DNA of 64,000 bases from Cellulomonas shaoxiangyii (GTDB lineage Bacteria; Actinomycetota; Actinomycetes; Actinomycetales; Cellulomonadaceae). Positions 18,384 through 26,741 of the stretch are shown piece after piece (positions within the stretch are counted from its first letter, which is position 1; every line of letters begins with the position of its first letter). A model generated the notes under the pieces. It made no database searches. It saw only the letters and a program-made list of their open reading frames with translations, and had not been told where the DNA came from. Made by a program: the position numbers and the translations under genes. Where the stretch lies: assembly GCF_004798685.1 (NCBI RefSeq), contig NZ_CP039291.1:806001-870000 (forward strand). The letters run 5' to 3'.

Positions 18384-19187
18384 GTGCGCGCCGTCGTGGA
18401 CCCGCGGTGCGGCCGTCCCGCGGCAGCCTGTCCCGCGCAGGCGCCACCGGGCGCCGGAGGCGGAGGCGGTGCTGTGGTGCGGCAGGCGAGGCGGGCGGCG
18501 GTGGTCGGGGTCGTCGGTGCGGCGGGCGGCGTGGGGGCGTCGACGTTCGCGGCGCTCCTCGCGCGGCGCACGTCCCGGACGACGTCCACGGTCCTCGTCG
18601 ACCTCGTGCGCGGGGCCGGCGGGCTCGACGTCGTGCTCGGCGTCGAGGAGGCCGAGGGGGCGCGCTGGCCGGACCTGCGGGGTGCGGGTGGCGACGTGCG
18701 CGGCGAGGACGTCGTCGCGCTGCTGCCGCGGTGGGGGGCGTGCGCCGTGCTGTCGGCCGACCGCGAGCGCCCCGACCCCGTGGAGGCCGGCGTCCGGGTG
18801 GACGTGCTGCACGCCGTCTCGTGCGCCGTCGGCGCGGTCGTGCTCGACCTGGACCGCGGGGACGTGGTCGACGGGCACGCGCCGCTGCCCGCGTGCGACG
18901 CCGTGGTGGTGGTGGCGCGCTCCGACCTGCGGTGCGTCGCCGGGGCGCTGGCGCTCGGGCCGCGGCTCGCGGCGGCGCGGACGGGGGCGGGCCTCGTCGT
19001 GCTCGGCCGGCCGCCCGGTGGCCTCGCCGCCGCGGACGTCGGCGCCGCGACGGACCTGCCCGTCTGGGCGGTCGCCGGACGGGACCGCGCGCTCGCTGCG
19101 CGTGCCGAACGGGCCGGGCCGGGTGGGCGCGGACCCGCGGCCCGGGCGGCGGACGCGGTCGCGCGCCGGCTGGGGCTGGGAGCGTGA
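18384..19187 (+). CDS. Septum-site-determining-like P-loop protein (Ssd/CpaE-like)
   Basis: 267 residues with a deviant Walker A, VVGAAGGVGASTFAALLA, and the MinD/ParA-like LVDLVRGAGGLDVVLGVE strand. Proteins of this type (Rv3660c) open the actinobacterial Tad locus and are thought to place or regulate the secretion machine. It is shorter than many relatives because the usual N-terminal receiver-like half is nearly absent: only about 40 residues precede the P-loop. GTG 18384 is taken; GTG 18477 would start right before the P-loop. It overlaps tadA by 4 bp (GTGA). Confidence 0.78.
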   Translation: MRAVVDPRCGRPAAACPAQAPPGAGGGGGAVVRQARRAAVVGVVGAAGGVGASTFAALLARRTSRTTSTVLVDLVRGAGGLDVVLGVEEAEGARWPDLRGAGGDVRGEDVVALLPRWGACAVLSADRERPDPVEAGVRVDVLHAVSCAVGAVVLDLDRGDVVDGHAPLPACDAVVVVARSDLRCVAGALALGPRLAAARTGAGLVVLGRPPGGLAAADVGAATDLPVWAVAGRDRALAARAERAGPGGRGPAARAADAVARRLGLGA

Positions 19188-20488
19188 CGGCAGGGACGCC
19201 CGCACGCGTCGCGCCCGCACCGCTCGCAGCGGGCACGGCGACCGCGGGTCGCACCGCGGGCGGGGACCTCCGCCGCGCCGTGGCACCCGCCGTGCTCGAC
19301 GCCGTCCGCGAGGAGCTGCGCCGTCGGCCGGTGCCCGACGACCTCACCGCGGTGGTCGACGGCGCGCTGCGCGCGCACGGCACGCTGCTCGGCCCGGTCC
19401 CGCTCGCGCAGGCGGTGCGCGCGGTCGCCGACGAGCTGCTCGGTGCCGGCCCGCTGCAGCGCTGGCTCGACGCGCCCGACGTCACCGACGTGCTCGTGAA
19501 CGGTCCGCACGACGTGTGGGTCGAGCAGGCCGGGCGGTTGCGCCGCGTCGACGTCGACCTGGGGACGCCCGAGGCGGTGCGCGCGCTCGCGGTGCGGCTC
19601 GCGGCCGCCGCCGGACGCCGGCTCGACGACGCGGCGCCGACGGTCGACGCGCGGCTGCCCGACGGCACGCGCCTGCACGCGGTGCTGCCGCCGCTCGCCG
19701 ACGGGTGCGCGGCGCTGAGCCTGCGCGTCGTGCGGCCGCAGGCGTTCACGCTCGCCGAGCTGGTCGCGTCCGGATCGGTCGCCCCGGCGCTCGCCCCCGT
19801 GCTGGTGGCGCTGGTCGACCGCCGCGCGAACCTGCTCGTCTCCGGGCCGACGGGCGCCGGCAAGACGACGCTGCTCGCCGCGCTGCTGTCCCGCGTGCCG
19901 CCCGACCAGCGGATCGTCCTGGTCGAGGAGTCCGGGGAGATGCTGCCGGACCACCCGCACGTCGTGCGGCTCACGGCGCGGCGCGCGAACGTCGACGGCG
20001 CGGGCGGCGTCGGCCTCGCCGACCTCGTCCGCGAGGCGCTGCGCATGCGGCCCGACCGGCTCGTGCTCGGTGAGTGCCGTGGCGCCGAGGTGCGCGAGGT
20101 CCTCGCGGCGCTCAACACCGGCCACGAGGGCGGCTGCGCGACCCTGCACGCGAACACGGCCGCCGACGTACCCGCACGCCTCGAGGCCATGGCGGCGCTC
20201 GCCGGCCTCGACCGGGCGGCGGTCGCGGCGCAGGCCGTGAGCGCGATCGACGCGGTGCTGCACGTGCGACGCGGTCAGGACGGCGCCCGGCGCCGCCTCG
20301 CCGAGGTCGGCGTCGTGGGGCGCTCGCCCGGGGGCGAGCTCGAGGTCGCGACCGCGCTGCGCGTGGGCGACGACGGGCTGGTGCGCCGGGGACCGGGGTG
20401 GCCGCGGCTCGCCGAGCGCCTCGGCGTGCCCGCCGGTACGGCCGACCCCGCCGGGATGCTCGCCGTGCACGGCACGGGTGGGTCGTGA
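19184..20488 (+). CDS. tadA: TadA/CpaF secretion ATPase
   Basis: The motor ATPase of Tad-type (type IVc) pilus assembly and secretion. 434 residues: an N-terminal helical domain (to about 110), then VTDVLVNGPHDVWVEQAGRL, Walker A SGPTGAGKTTLLAAL, an Asp-box-like VLVEESGEML, Walker B RPDRLVLGECRG, and a His-box LNTGHEGGCATLHAN. All catalytic motifs are intact. It overlaps ssd and tadB by GTGA, so the cluster is one transcript. Orthologue of Rv3659c by context. Confidence 0.93.
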   Translation: MTAGTPARVAPAPLAAGTATAGRTAGGDLRRAVAPAVLDAVREELRRRPVPDDLTAVVDGALRAHGTLLGPVPLAQAVRAVADELLGAGPLQRWLDAPDVTDVLVNGPHDVWVEQAGRLRRVDVDLGTPEAVRALAVRLAAAAGRRLDDAAPTVDARLPDGTRLHAVLPPLADGCAALSLRVVRPQAFTLAELVASGSVAPALAPVLVALVDRRANLLVSGPTGAGKTTLLAALLSRVPPDQRIVLVEESGEMLPDHPHVVRLTARRANVDGAGGVGLADLVREALRMRPDRLVLGECRGAEVREVLAALNTGHEGGCATLHANTAADVPARLEAMAALAGLDRAAVAAQAVSAIDAVLHVRRGQDGARRRLAEVGVVGRSPGGELEVATALRVGDDGLVRRGPGWPRLAERLGVPAGTADPAGMLAVHGTGGS

Positions 20489-21205
20489 CGGCCGTCGTGG
20501 CGGTCGCGGTCGCGCTCGCCGTGCTCGCCGGCGCGGGGCCACCGGGGCGGCCGGTGCCGGGACGGGGGAGGACCGGGGGACGCCGTGCCCGCGCGTTCGC
20601 GGCTCCGTCGCGTCGTCGCGTCGCACGCGCCCCGGGGGCCGACCTCGCCGGGGTGCTGCTCGCCGTGGCGGCGCGGTTGCGCGCGGGGGCCGCCGGGCGC
20701 CGCGTGGGCCGCGGTGCTCGGCACCGCGCCCGGAGGTCACGGGGGCGGCGGGGGAGGCGGTGCCGGCGCGCCGGCGCTGGGGGACGTCGTGCCGCCCGCG
20801 TCGGTCCTGCTGGCCGCCGTGCGCCCCGGCCGCCGGGGCCGCGACGACGGCGTGACCGGCCGCGTGCACGCCGTCGTGACCGGTGCGCGGACGGCCGCCG
20901 AGCTCGGCGCGCCGCTCGCGGCGGTGCTCGAGGACCTGGCGGCCGCGACCGCCGCCGACGTCGAGCACGCGGGCGAGGTGACCGCGGCGCTGGCCGGTCC
21001 GCGGGCGACCGCGCGCGTGCTGGTGGCGCTCCCCGCGCTCGGCCTGCTCGTCGGCACGGCCCTGGGGGCCCGGCCGTGGGAGGTGCTGGCCTCGGGTGGT
21101 GTCGGGACCGCCGCGGCGGTCCTCGGTGCCCTGCTCGTGGCCGCCGGACGTGCCTGGGTGGGTGCGCTGCTGCGGCGGGCCCGCGCCGCCGGGGGCACGT
21201 CGTGA
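20485..21205 (+). CDS. tadB: TadB-like inner-membrane protein, apparent frameshift
   Basis: Polytopic GspF/TadB-type platform protein of the Tad system. The first part reads from GTG 20485 in one frame: a membrane helix TAVVAVAVALAVLAG and then ADLAGVLLAVAARLRAGA, the usual TadB start. The rest is in the next frame: AAWAAVLGTAPGG..., GARTAAELGAPLAAVLEDLAAA, TARVLVALPALGLLVGTALG, ending at 21205. The switch falls in or just after the G5 run at 20685-20689. Starting the second frame at GTG 20585 gives a Cys/Arg-rich, non-membrane N-terminus. Either a sequencing error or a real frameshift (inactivated or recoded gene). It overlaps tadA and tadC by GTGA. Confidence 0.7.
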
Positions 21206-21810
21206 GCGCGGCGGCACTCGTCGCCGGCCTCGTCACCGGGGTCGCGACGATGGTCGGGGCGTCGCCGTGGTGGGTCGCGCGGCGCCGGGCCGGGCGCGTG
21301 CCCGCCGCGGGGTGGCGTGCCGGCCGGCGCCGTCGTGGCCTGCGCGGGCGGGCCCTCGGTGCGCGCCGGGCCGTGCCACCGCCCGCGGTGGACGCGGCGT
21401 TCCTGCTGGACCTCTGCGCCGCGGCGCTCGCAGCCGGCGCGGCGCTGCCGCGCACGCTCGGCGTGGTCGGGCGGCACCTCGGCGGCGCGGACGGCGACGC
21501 GCTCGTGCGCGCGGGCTCGACCCTCGAGCTGGGCGGCGCGTGGGCGTCTGCCTGGACCGACGCGCCCGCCGGTGCCGCGGCCGTCGGTGCCGCCCTCGCC
21601 ACGGGGTGGGAGGCCGGTGCGTCGCCGGGGCCGCAGCTGCGCGCAGCGGCCGACCGGCTGCGCCGGGACCGGCGGGCAGCCGTCCGGACCGCTGCGGGCA
21701 GCCTCGCGGTCCGGCTGACGCTGCCGCTGGGCCTGTGCTTCCTGCCGGCGTTCGCGCTGCTCGGGCTGGTCCCGGTGGTCCTCGGACTGGCCGCGGGGAT
21801 CGGGTGGTGA
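21202..21810 (+). CDS. tadC: TadC-like inner-membrane protein
   Basis: 202-residue second platform protein of the Tad machine. It shows an N-terminal helix (SAAALVAGLVTGVATMV), the VDAAFLLDLCAAALAAGAALPRTL helix, the GspF-like segment with two-residue spaced Gly/Ala, and a C-terminal hairpin of helices (LTLPLGLCFLPAFALLGLVPVVLGL). GTG at 21202 overlaps the tadB stop. About 190 bp separate it from the DUF4244 gene, the only sizeable gap in the cluster. Confidence 0.87.
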   Translation: MSAAALVAGLVTGVATMVGASPWWVARRRAGRVPAAGWRAGRRRRGLRGRALGARRAVPPPAVDAAFLLDLCAAALAAGAALPRTLGVVGRHLGGADGDALVRAGSTLELGGAWASAWTDAPAGAAAVGAALATGWEAGASPGPQLRAAADRLRRDRRAAVRTAAGSLAVRLTLPLGLCFLPAFALLGLVPVVLGLAAGIGW

Positions 21811-22004
21811 CGGGCCTGTCCGGGGGATGACGGGTTCGGGTGCTGCGGGGCCGCCGTCCGAGCCGACCACAGCCCGCCCCCGCGGTCGGACCGCCACCGT
21901 GACGGCCCGCGGGACCGCGGCGCCCGGCGTGCCGGCGCCACCCTCGTCGAGCGGCGCCCGCAGCGGGCCCCGTGCCGCGGACGCGGCCGACGGAAGGAGC
22001 AGGG

Positions 22005-22328
22005 ATGAGGACGATGCAGAGCACCGGTGCGACCGGTGCGGACGAGGGGCCGGCGACGCCGGGCCCGACGGCGGCGGACGACGCGGCGCCGGGCGGCGCG
22101 GGCGCGGGCCCCGGCACGGGCGCGACGCCGGCGTCGCACGGCGTGGACCCCGCCGGGGGCGTGCGCCGGCTGCGCCGGGTCGCCGGCGACGCGGGCATGG
22201 CCACCGCCGAGTACGCGATCGCGACGCTCGCCGCCGTGGGCTTCGCGGGCCTGCTGGTCGTGATCCTCAAGGGCAACGAGGTGAAGGGCCTGCTCACGGG
22301 CATCATCCGGCAGGCGCTGGGCGGATGA
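22005..22328 (+). CDS. DUF4244 protein, Flp-pilin-like subunit
   Basis: 107 residues. The last ~45 are the conserved part, GMATAEYAIATLAAVGFAGLLVVILKGNEVKGLL, a single helix preceded by a Gly and with Glu at position +5 after it, the layout of a prepilin cleavage site (G | M-A-T-A-E). This is the likely major pilin of the actinobacterial Tad system (Rv3656c equivalent). The first 60 residues are Gly/Ala/Pro-rich and would be removed as a long leader, which is unusual for pilins. ATG 22005 has AAGGAG 5 bp upstream. The stop overlaps the next ATG (ATGA). No prepilin peptidase gene is in the window. Confidence 0.88.
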   Translation: MRTMQSTGATGADEGPATPGPTAADDAAPGGAGAGPGTGATPASHGVDPAGGVRRLRRVAGDAGMATAEYAIATLAAVGFAGLLVVILKGNEVKGLLTGIIRQALGG

Positions 22329-22756
22329 GCGCCGGGCACCGCGGCCGTCGGCGGCGGCCGGTGCGTCCGACCGGCGACCGCGGTGCCGTCACGGCCGAGC
22401 TGGCCGTCGGCATGGTGGCGGTGGCCCTCGTGCTGCTGGCCGTGCTCGCCACCGGGGCGGCCGGGGTCGCGCAGCTGCGGTGCCTCGACGCGGCGCGCAC
22501 GGCTGCCCGGGTCGCGGCGCTCGGCGAGCCCGACGCGGCCGTCGTCGCCGCGGCGCACCGGGCGATCGGCGGGCGGTCGGCGCACGTGGAGGTCGCGCGG
22601 TCGCAGGGCTGGGTGACGGTGCGTGTGACGGCTCCGTTCGTCGGCTGGTCCGGCGCCGACGGGCTGCGGGCGCGCGCGTCCGCGACGTCGTGGGCCGAGC
22701 CCACGGGCGCCCACCCGACGGGCGCCGCCGCACCGCCGGTCGGGGCGGGCTCGTGA
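22325..22756 (+). CDS. TadE-family pseudopilin
   Basis: 143 residues. The N-terminus has Arg-rich cytoplasmic residues, then DRGAVTAELAVGMVAVALVLLAVLATGAA, the TadE signature with a Glu near the start of the membrane helix. The outer part has one Cys and the GWVTVRVTAPF strand. TadE-type minor pilins are processed like Flp pilins and prime or cap the fibre. It is linked by ATGA to DUF4244 and by GTGA to the next gene. Confidence 0.88.
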   Translation: MSAGHRGRRRRPVRPTGDRGAVTAELAVGMVAVALVLLAVLATGAAGVAQLRCLDAARTAARVAALGEPDAAVVAAAHRAIGGRSAHVEVARSQGWVTVRVTAPFVGWSGADGLRARASATSWAEPTGAHPTGAAAPPVGAGS

Positions 22757-23193
22757 CCCGGTGCGACGCCCCGGCCCGCGGCGGGAGCCGGGTGCCGACG
22801 GGGGACCGCGGGGCCGGGTCCGCCCTGCTGCTGGCGGTGGTGGCGGTCGCGCTCGCGCTCGTCGTCGGGGTCGGTGCCGTGGCGGCGGCGCACGTCGCGG
22901 CGGCGCGGGCGTCGGCCGCGGCGGACCTCGCCGCGCTCGCCGGCGCGCAGCGCGCGGTGGCCGGGGCGCTGGGCGCCCCCGGGGGCGAGCCCTGCGGCCT
23001 CGCGGCCGTCGCGGCGCGCCGCAACGGTGCGTCGCTGGTCGGCTGCGTGCCCGCACCGGACGGGTCCGTCACGGTGCACGTGCGGGTCGAGGCCGCCGCG
23101 GGTGGTGCGACGGACGAGGCCCGGGCCGGGCCGGCGTCGGCCCGCGCACCGCGCCGCGGTGGGCGCCGGCCGGGGCGGCGCGTCGCGGGTCCG
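22753..23193 (+). CDS. TadE-like protein of the helicase/secretion neighbourhood (Rv3654c type)
   Basis: Starts at GTG 22753, overlapping the previous stop. The N-terminal helix GAGSALLLAVVAVALALVVGVGAV is followed by RASAAADLAALAGAQ and the family's paired-Cys segment CGLAAVAARRNGASLVGC, ending in a typical ARAGP about residue 127 (position 23133). No stop codon follows: this frame stays open across the entire antisense helicase gene to 25929, and the other two + frames stop only at 23324 and 23788. The end given here is the last codon before the helicase gene, not a real stop. The family is named for exactly this position beside a DEAD/DECH helicase. Confidence 0.7.
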
Positions 23194-25845
23194 TCAGGCG
23201 GTGCCGCTGCGCGGCGCTCCCGGCGGCCCCGGCGCCAGGTCCGGTGTCTCGGCCCGTGCGGGACCGGCGCCCGGGTCGGCCCGCGCGACGGTCTCTCGTG
23301 GTGCGTGCGCGAGGACCGTCGTGAGCAGGCGCAGCGCGCCCGCCTTGTCGAGCGGCTCGTTGGCGTTGCCGCACTTCGGCGACTGCACGCAGGCGGGGCA
23401 GCCCGTGCCGCAGGGGCAGGCGGCGATCGCGTCCCGGGTCGCGCGCAGCCACGTCGGTCCCAGCTCGAAGCCCCGCTCGGCGAAGCCGGCGCCGCCCGGG
23501 TGGCCGTCGTGCACGAAGACGGTCGCCACGCCCGTGTCGGCGTGCACGACGGTGGACAGCCCGCCGAGGTCCCAGCGGTCGCACGTCGCCAGCAGCGGCA
23601 GGAGGCCGATGGACGCGTGCTCGGCGGCGTGCAGCGCGCCGGGTGCGACCTCGAGGGTCACGCCGGCCTCGGCCAGCACCTCGGGCGGGGCGGTCCACCA
23701 GACCGCCGCCGTGCGCAGCGTGCGGGCCGGCAGGTCGAGCTCGTGCGTCGACAGCACCCGCAGGTCCGGCAGCCGCTTGCGCTGGTAGCCGAGCACCTGC
23801 GTCGTCACGTCGACCTGACCGAACGACCACGTCAGCGGGCCCCACGTGACCTCGCGCTCGACCTCGACGACCTCCGTCGAGGTCACCCACCGCGCCCACG
23901 TGCCGAAGTCCACGTCGCGGCGCGTCGCGAGGGCGACCCCGTCCTCGAGGTGCAGCTCGTCCACGACGAACGTCGCGCCCAGGTGCACGTACACGGCGCC
24001 CGGGTGGACGGTCGCGTCGGCCGACGCGGCGTCGACCGTCCCGAGCAGGCGCCCGGTCGCGGTCTCGACGACGCGGACCGGCTGCCCGCCCGACCCGCGC
24101 AGGTCCGTCATGCGGCTCGCCGGCTCGGCGTGCGTCCAGTACCACCCCGACGGCCGGCGGCGCAGGATGCCGCGCTCGGTGAGCTCGGCGAGCAGCTCGG
24201 CGGCGCGCGGGCCGAAGAGGTCGAGCTCGTCGGCCCGCAGCGGCTGCTCGGCGGCGGCCGCGCACAGGTGCGGCGCGAGCACGTACGGGTTCTGCGGGTC
24301 GAACACGGTCGCCTCGACGGGCGCGTCCAGCGCCGCCTCGGGATGGTGGACGAGGAACGTGTCGAGCGGGTCCTCGCGCGCGACGAGCACGACCAGCCCG
24401 TCGGCACCCGCACGGCCGGCCCGGCCGGCCTGCTGCCACAGCGACACGCGCGTGCCCGGCCAGCCCGCGATGAGGACCGCGTCGAGCCCCGAGATGTCGA
24501 CGCCCAGCTCGAGCGCGTTCGTCGTCGCCAGGGCGCGCAGGTGGCCCGACCGGATCGCCTGCTCGAGCGCGCGCCGCTCCTCGGGCAGGTACCCGCCGCG
24601 GTAGGACGAGACCAGCGACGGCAGCGTCGGGTCGACCTCGGCGAGGTGGGCGCGGGTCGTGGTCGCCACGGACTCCGCGCCTCGGCGCGACCGGGTGAAC
24701 GCGAGCGTGCGGGCGCCCGCGATGACGAGGTCCGCGAGCAGCTCGGCGACCTCGGCCGTCGCCGTGCGCCGCGGCCGGTCCTGCGGGACGGCCACGAGCT
24801 GCTCACCCGTGCCGAGCGGGCCGGTGCCCTCGGCGGGCACGGCGCGCGCCGCGTCGCCGCCGGTGGTCGCGCCGTCCGCGCCGGCGCCGTCCGGGGCGTC
24901 CCGCCCCTCCGCGGTGTCCGCCGCGGGCACCGTCAGCACGGTCGCCCACGGGTCGTCGGCGGGCAGCAGCGAGGCCCACGGCCCGTCCGTGCCCGGCAGC
25001 TCGGGCGGCTGCCACAGCACGACGGTCTTGCGCCCCGCCGGGGACGCGTCGGCGGTGACGGCGTGCACCTCGGCGGGGTCCACACCGAGCAGCCGTCCCG
25101 CGCTCGCCGCGGGGTCGGCCGTCGTCGCGGACGCCATGACGACGACCGGCGACGCGCCGTACGCCGCGGCGAGCCGGCGCAGCCGGCGCAGCACCAGGCC
25201 CACGTGCGCGCCGAACACGCCACGGAACGCGTGGCACTCGTCGACCACCACGTACGCGAGCGAGGACAGGACCCGCGACCACGTCCGGTGCTGCGGCAGC
25301 AGCGCGAAGTGCAGGAAGTCGGGGTTGGTCAGCACGACGTCGGCGTGCTCGCGCACCCACCGGCGCTCGTCGCGGCCCGTGTCGCCGTCGCACGTGGCGA
25401 CCCGCACGTCGCTCGTCCCCGCCGCGTGCAGGAGCCGGTGCAGGCCCGCGAGCTGGTCGGCCGCCAGCGCTTTCGTCGGGCTCAGGTACAGGACGGTCGG
25501 GCGGCGGCGGGCCGACTCGATGCGGCCCGGGTCGAGGACCGCGTCCGCCGCGCCGGACCGCACCGCGGACAGCGCGGGCAGCCAGAACGCGAGCGACTTG
25601 CCCGAGCCGGTGGACGTCGCGAGGACCGTGTGCCGGCCGCCGTGCACGGACTCGGCCGCCTCGACCTGGTGGGCCCACGGCCGGTCCACCCCCAGCGCGC
25701 GGTAGCCGCGCACGAGGTCCGCGTCCGCCCACGCCGGCCACTCGGACCGGACGCCCGCACGGGCCGGGACGTGGCGCACGTGCGTGGCCCGCTCGGCGCG
25801 GCGACCGCCGGCGAGCAGCACGTCGAGCAGCTCGCCGGGACCCAC
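23194..25845 (-). CDS. DEAD/DECH-box helicase with C-terminal DUF1998/Cys cluster (Hrq1/SftH-like)
   Basis: 883-residue superfamily 2 DNA helicase. Motif I is STGSGKSLAFW, motif Ia YLSPTKALAADQ, motif II VVDECHAFRG (DECH), motif III MASATTA, motif V TTNALELGVDISGLD, and motif VI QQAGRAGRAG. The C-terminus has the metal-binding cluster CPCGTGCPACVQSPKCGN of the DUF1998 family. Homologues (Rv3649) unwind DNA and are linked to repair. GTG 25845 has GGGAGG upstream. It converges on the tad genes, a conserved arrangement. An insert of about 90 acidic/Ala-rich residues sits between the two RecA lobes (VPAADTAEGRDAPDGAGA...). Confidence 0.94.
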   Translation of the reverse strand: MGPGELLDVLLAGGRRAERATHVRHVPARAGVRSEWPAWADADLVRGYRALGVDRPWAHQVEAAESVHGGRHTVLATSTGSGKSLAFWLPALSAVRSGAADAVLDPGRIESARRRPTVLYLSPTKALAADQLAGLHRLLHAAGTSDVRVATCDGDTGRDERRWVREHADVVLTNPDFLHFALLPQHRTWSRVLSSLAYVVVDECHAFRGVFGAHVGLVLRRLRRLAAAYGASPVVVMASATTADPAASAGRLLGVDPAEVHAVTADASPAGRKTVVLWQPPELPGTDGPWASLLPADDPWATVLTVPAADTAEGRDAPDGAGADGATTGGDAARAVPAEGTGPLGTGEQLVAVPQDRPRRTATAEVAELLADLVIAGARTLAFTRSRRGAESVATTTRAHLAEVDPTLPSLVSSYRGGYLPEERRALEQAIRSGHLRALATTNALELGVDISGLDAVLIAGWPGTRVSLWQQAGRAGRAGADGLVVLVAREDPLDTFLVHHPEAALDAPVEATVFDPQNPYVLAPHLCAAAAEQPLRADELDLFGPRAAELLAELTERGILRRRPSGWYWTHAEPASRMTDLRGSGGQPVRVVETATGRLLGTVDAASADATVHPGAVYVHLGATFVVDELHLEDGVALATRRDVDFGTWARWVTSTEVVEVEREVTWGPLTWSFGQVDVTTQVLGYQRKRLPDLRVLSTHELDLPARTLRTAAVWWTAPPEVLAEAGVTLEVAPGALHAAEHASIGLLPLLATCDRWDLGGLSTVVHADTGVATVFVHDGHPGGAGFAERGFELGPTWLRATRDAIAACPCGTGCPACVQSPKCGNANEPLDKAGALRLLTTVLAHAPRETVARADPGAGPARAETPDLAPGPPGAPRSGTA

Positions 25846-25925
25846 CCGGCCATCCTCCCACCGCCCCGGACGTGCACCGGCGGCCCGGCTCGCCCGGTGC
25901 GGCCCCCGCCCGGCAGGATCGTCGG

Positions 25926-26741
25926 GTGACCGTCATCGACCTCAACGCGGACCTCGGCGAGGGCGACGGCCCGTGGCGGCGCGAGCCGCCCGCGGACGAC
26001 GCGCTCCTCGACCTCGTGTCGAGCGCGAACGTCGCGACGGCGTACCACGGCGGCGACGCCGTCACGATGGCCGTGACCTGTGCGGCCGCGCTCGTGCGCG
26101 GAGTCGCGCTCGGTGCGCACCCGTCGTACGACGACCGCGAGGGCTTCGGCCGGCGTGCGCGCGACGTGCCTGCCGACGTGCTGCGGGCGCAGGTGGTGCA
26201 CCAGGTCGGCGGGCTGGTCGCGGTGGCGCGGTCCGTGGGTGCGCGCGTGACGCACGTCAAGCCGCACGGTGCGCTGTACAACGCCGTGGTCCACGACGAG
26301 GCGCAGGCCGGTGCGGTCGTCGACGCGGTGCTCGCCGTCGACCCGACGCTGGCGGTGCTGGGCCTGCCCGGCTCGCGCGTGCTCGAGCTCGCCGCACGGG
26401 CGGGCCTGGCGACGGTGGTCGAGGCGTTCGTCGACCGCGGGTACGCGCCGGACGGCACGCTCGTCGGACGGGACCGTCCGGGCGCGCTCGTCACCGACCC
26501 CGACGAGGCGGGGGAGCGCGCGGTGCGGATGGCGGTCGAGGGGGTGGTGACGGCGGTCGACGGGACGCGCGTGGCGCTGCGGCCGGCGTCGTTGTGCCTG
26601 CACTCGGACACCCCCGGCGCGGTCGCGCTCGCCCGGGCCGTCCGCGCCGCGCTCGCCGCCGCGGGTGTCCACGTGCGGCCCTTCGTCGACGCGCCCGCGG
26701 GCGCGTCGGGCGCCCCGACGGCTGCGACCCGTGACGGCTGA
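25926..26741 (+). CDS. pxpA: 5-oxoprolinase subunit A (LamB/YcsF family)
   Basis: With PxpB and PxpC it opens 5-oxoproline (pyroglutamate) to glutamate using ATP. 271 residues with the family start DLNADLGEGDG, SSANVATAYHGGDAVTM, GAHPSYDDREGFGRR, VKPHGALYN, and EAFVDRGYAPDGTLVGR. The GTG at 25926 begins at the first conserved residue. The last 11 bp overlap the start of the fused pxpBC gene, so all three activities should be made together. It is divergent from the helicase. Confidence 0.94.
   Translation: MTVIDLNADLGEGDGPWRREPPADDALLDLVSSANVATAYHGGDAVTMAVTCAAALVRGVALGAHPSYDDREGFGRRARDVPADVLRAQVVHQVGGLVAVARSVGARVTHVKPHGALYNAVVHDEAQAGAVVDAVLAVDPTLAVLGLPGSRVLELAARAGLATVVEAFVDRGYAPDGTLVGRDRPGALVTDPDEAGERAVRMAVEGVVTAVDGTRVALRPASLCLHSDTPGAVALARAVRAALAAAGVHVRPFVDAPAGASGAPTAATRDG

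Noticed and set aside
22480..25929. A 1149-residue + strand protein opposite the helicase
   Set aside because: Beyond residue ~127 of the TadE-like gene it is Arg/Val-rich antisense of the helicase; the helicase has all motifs.
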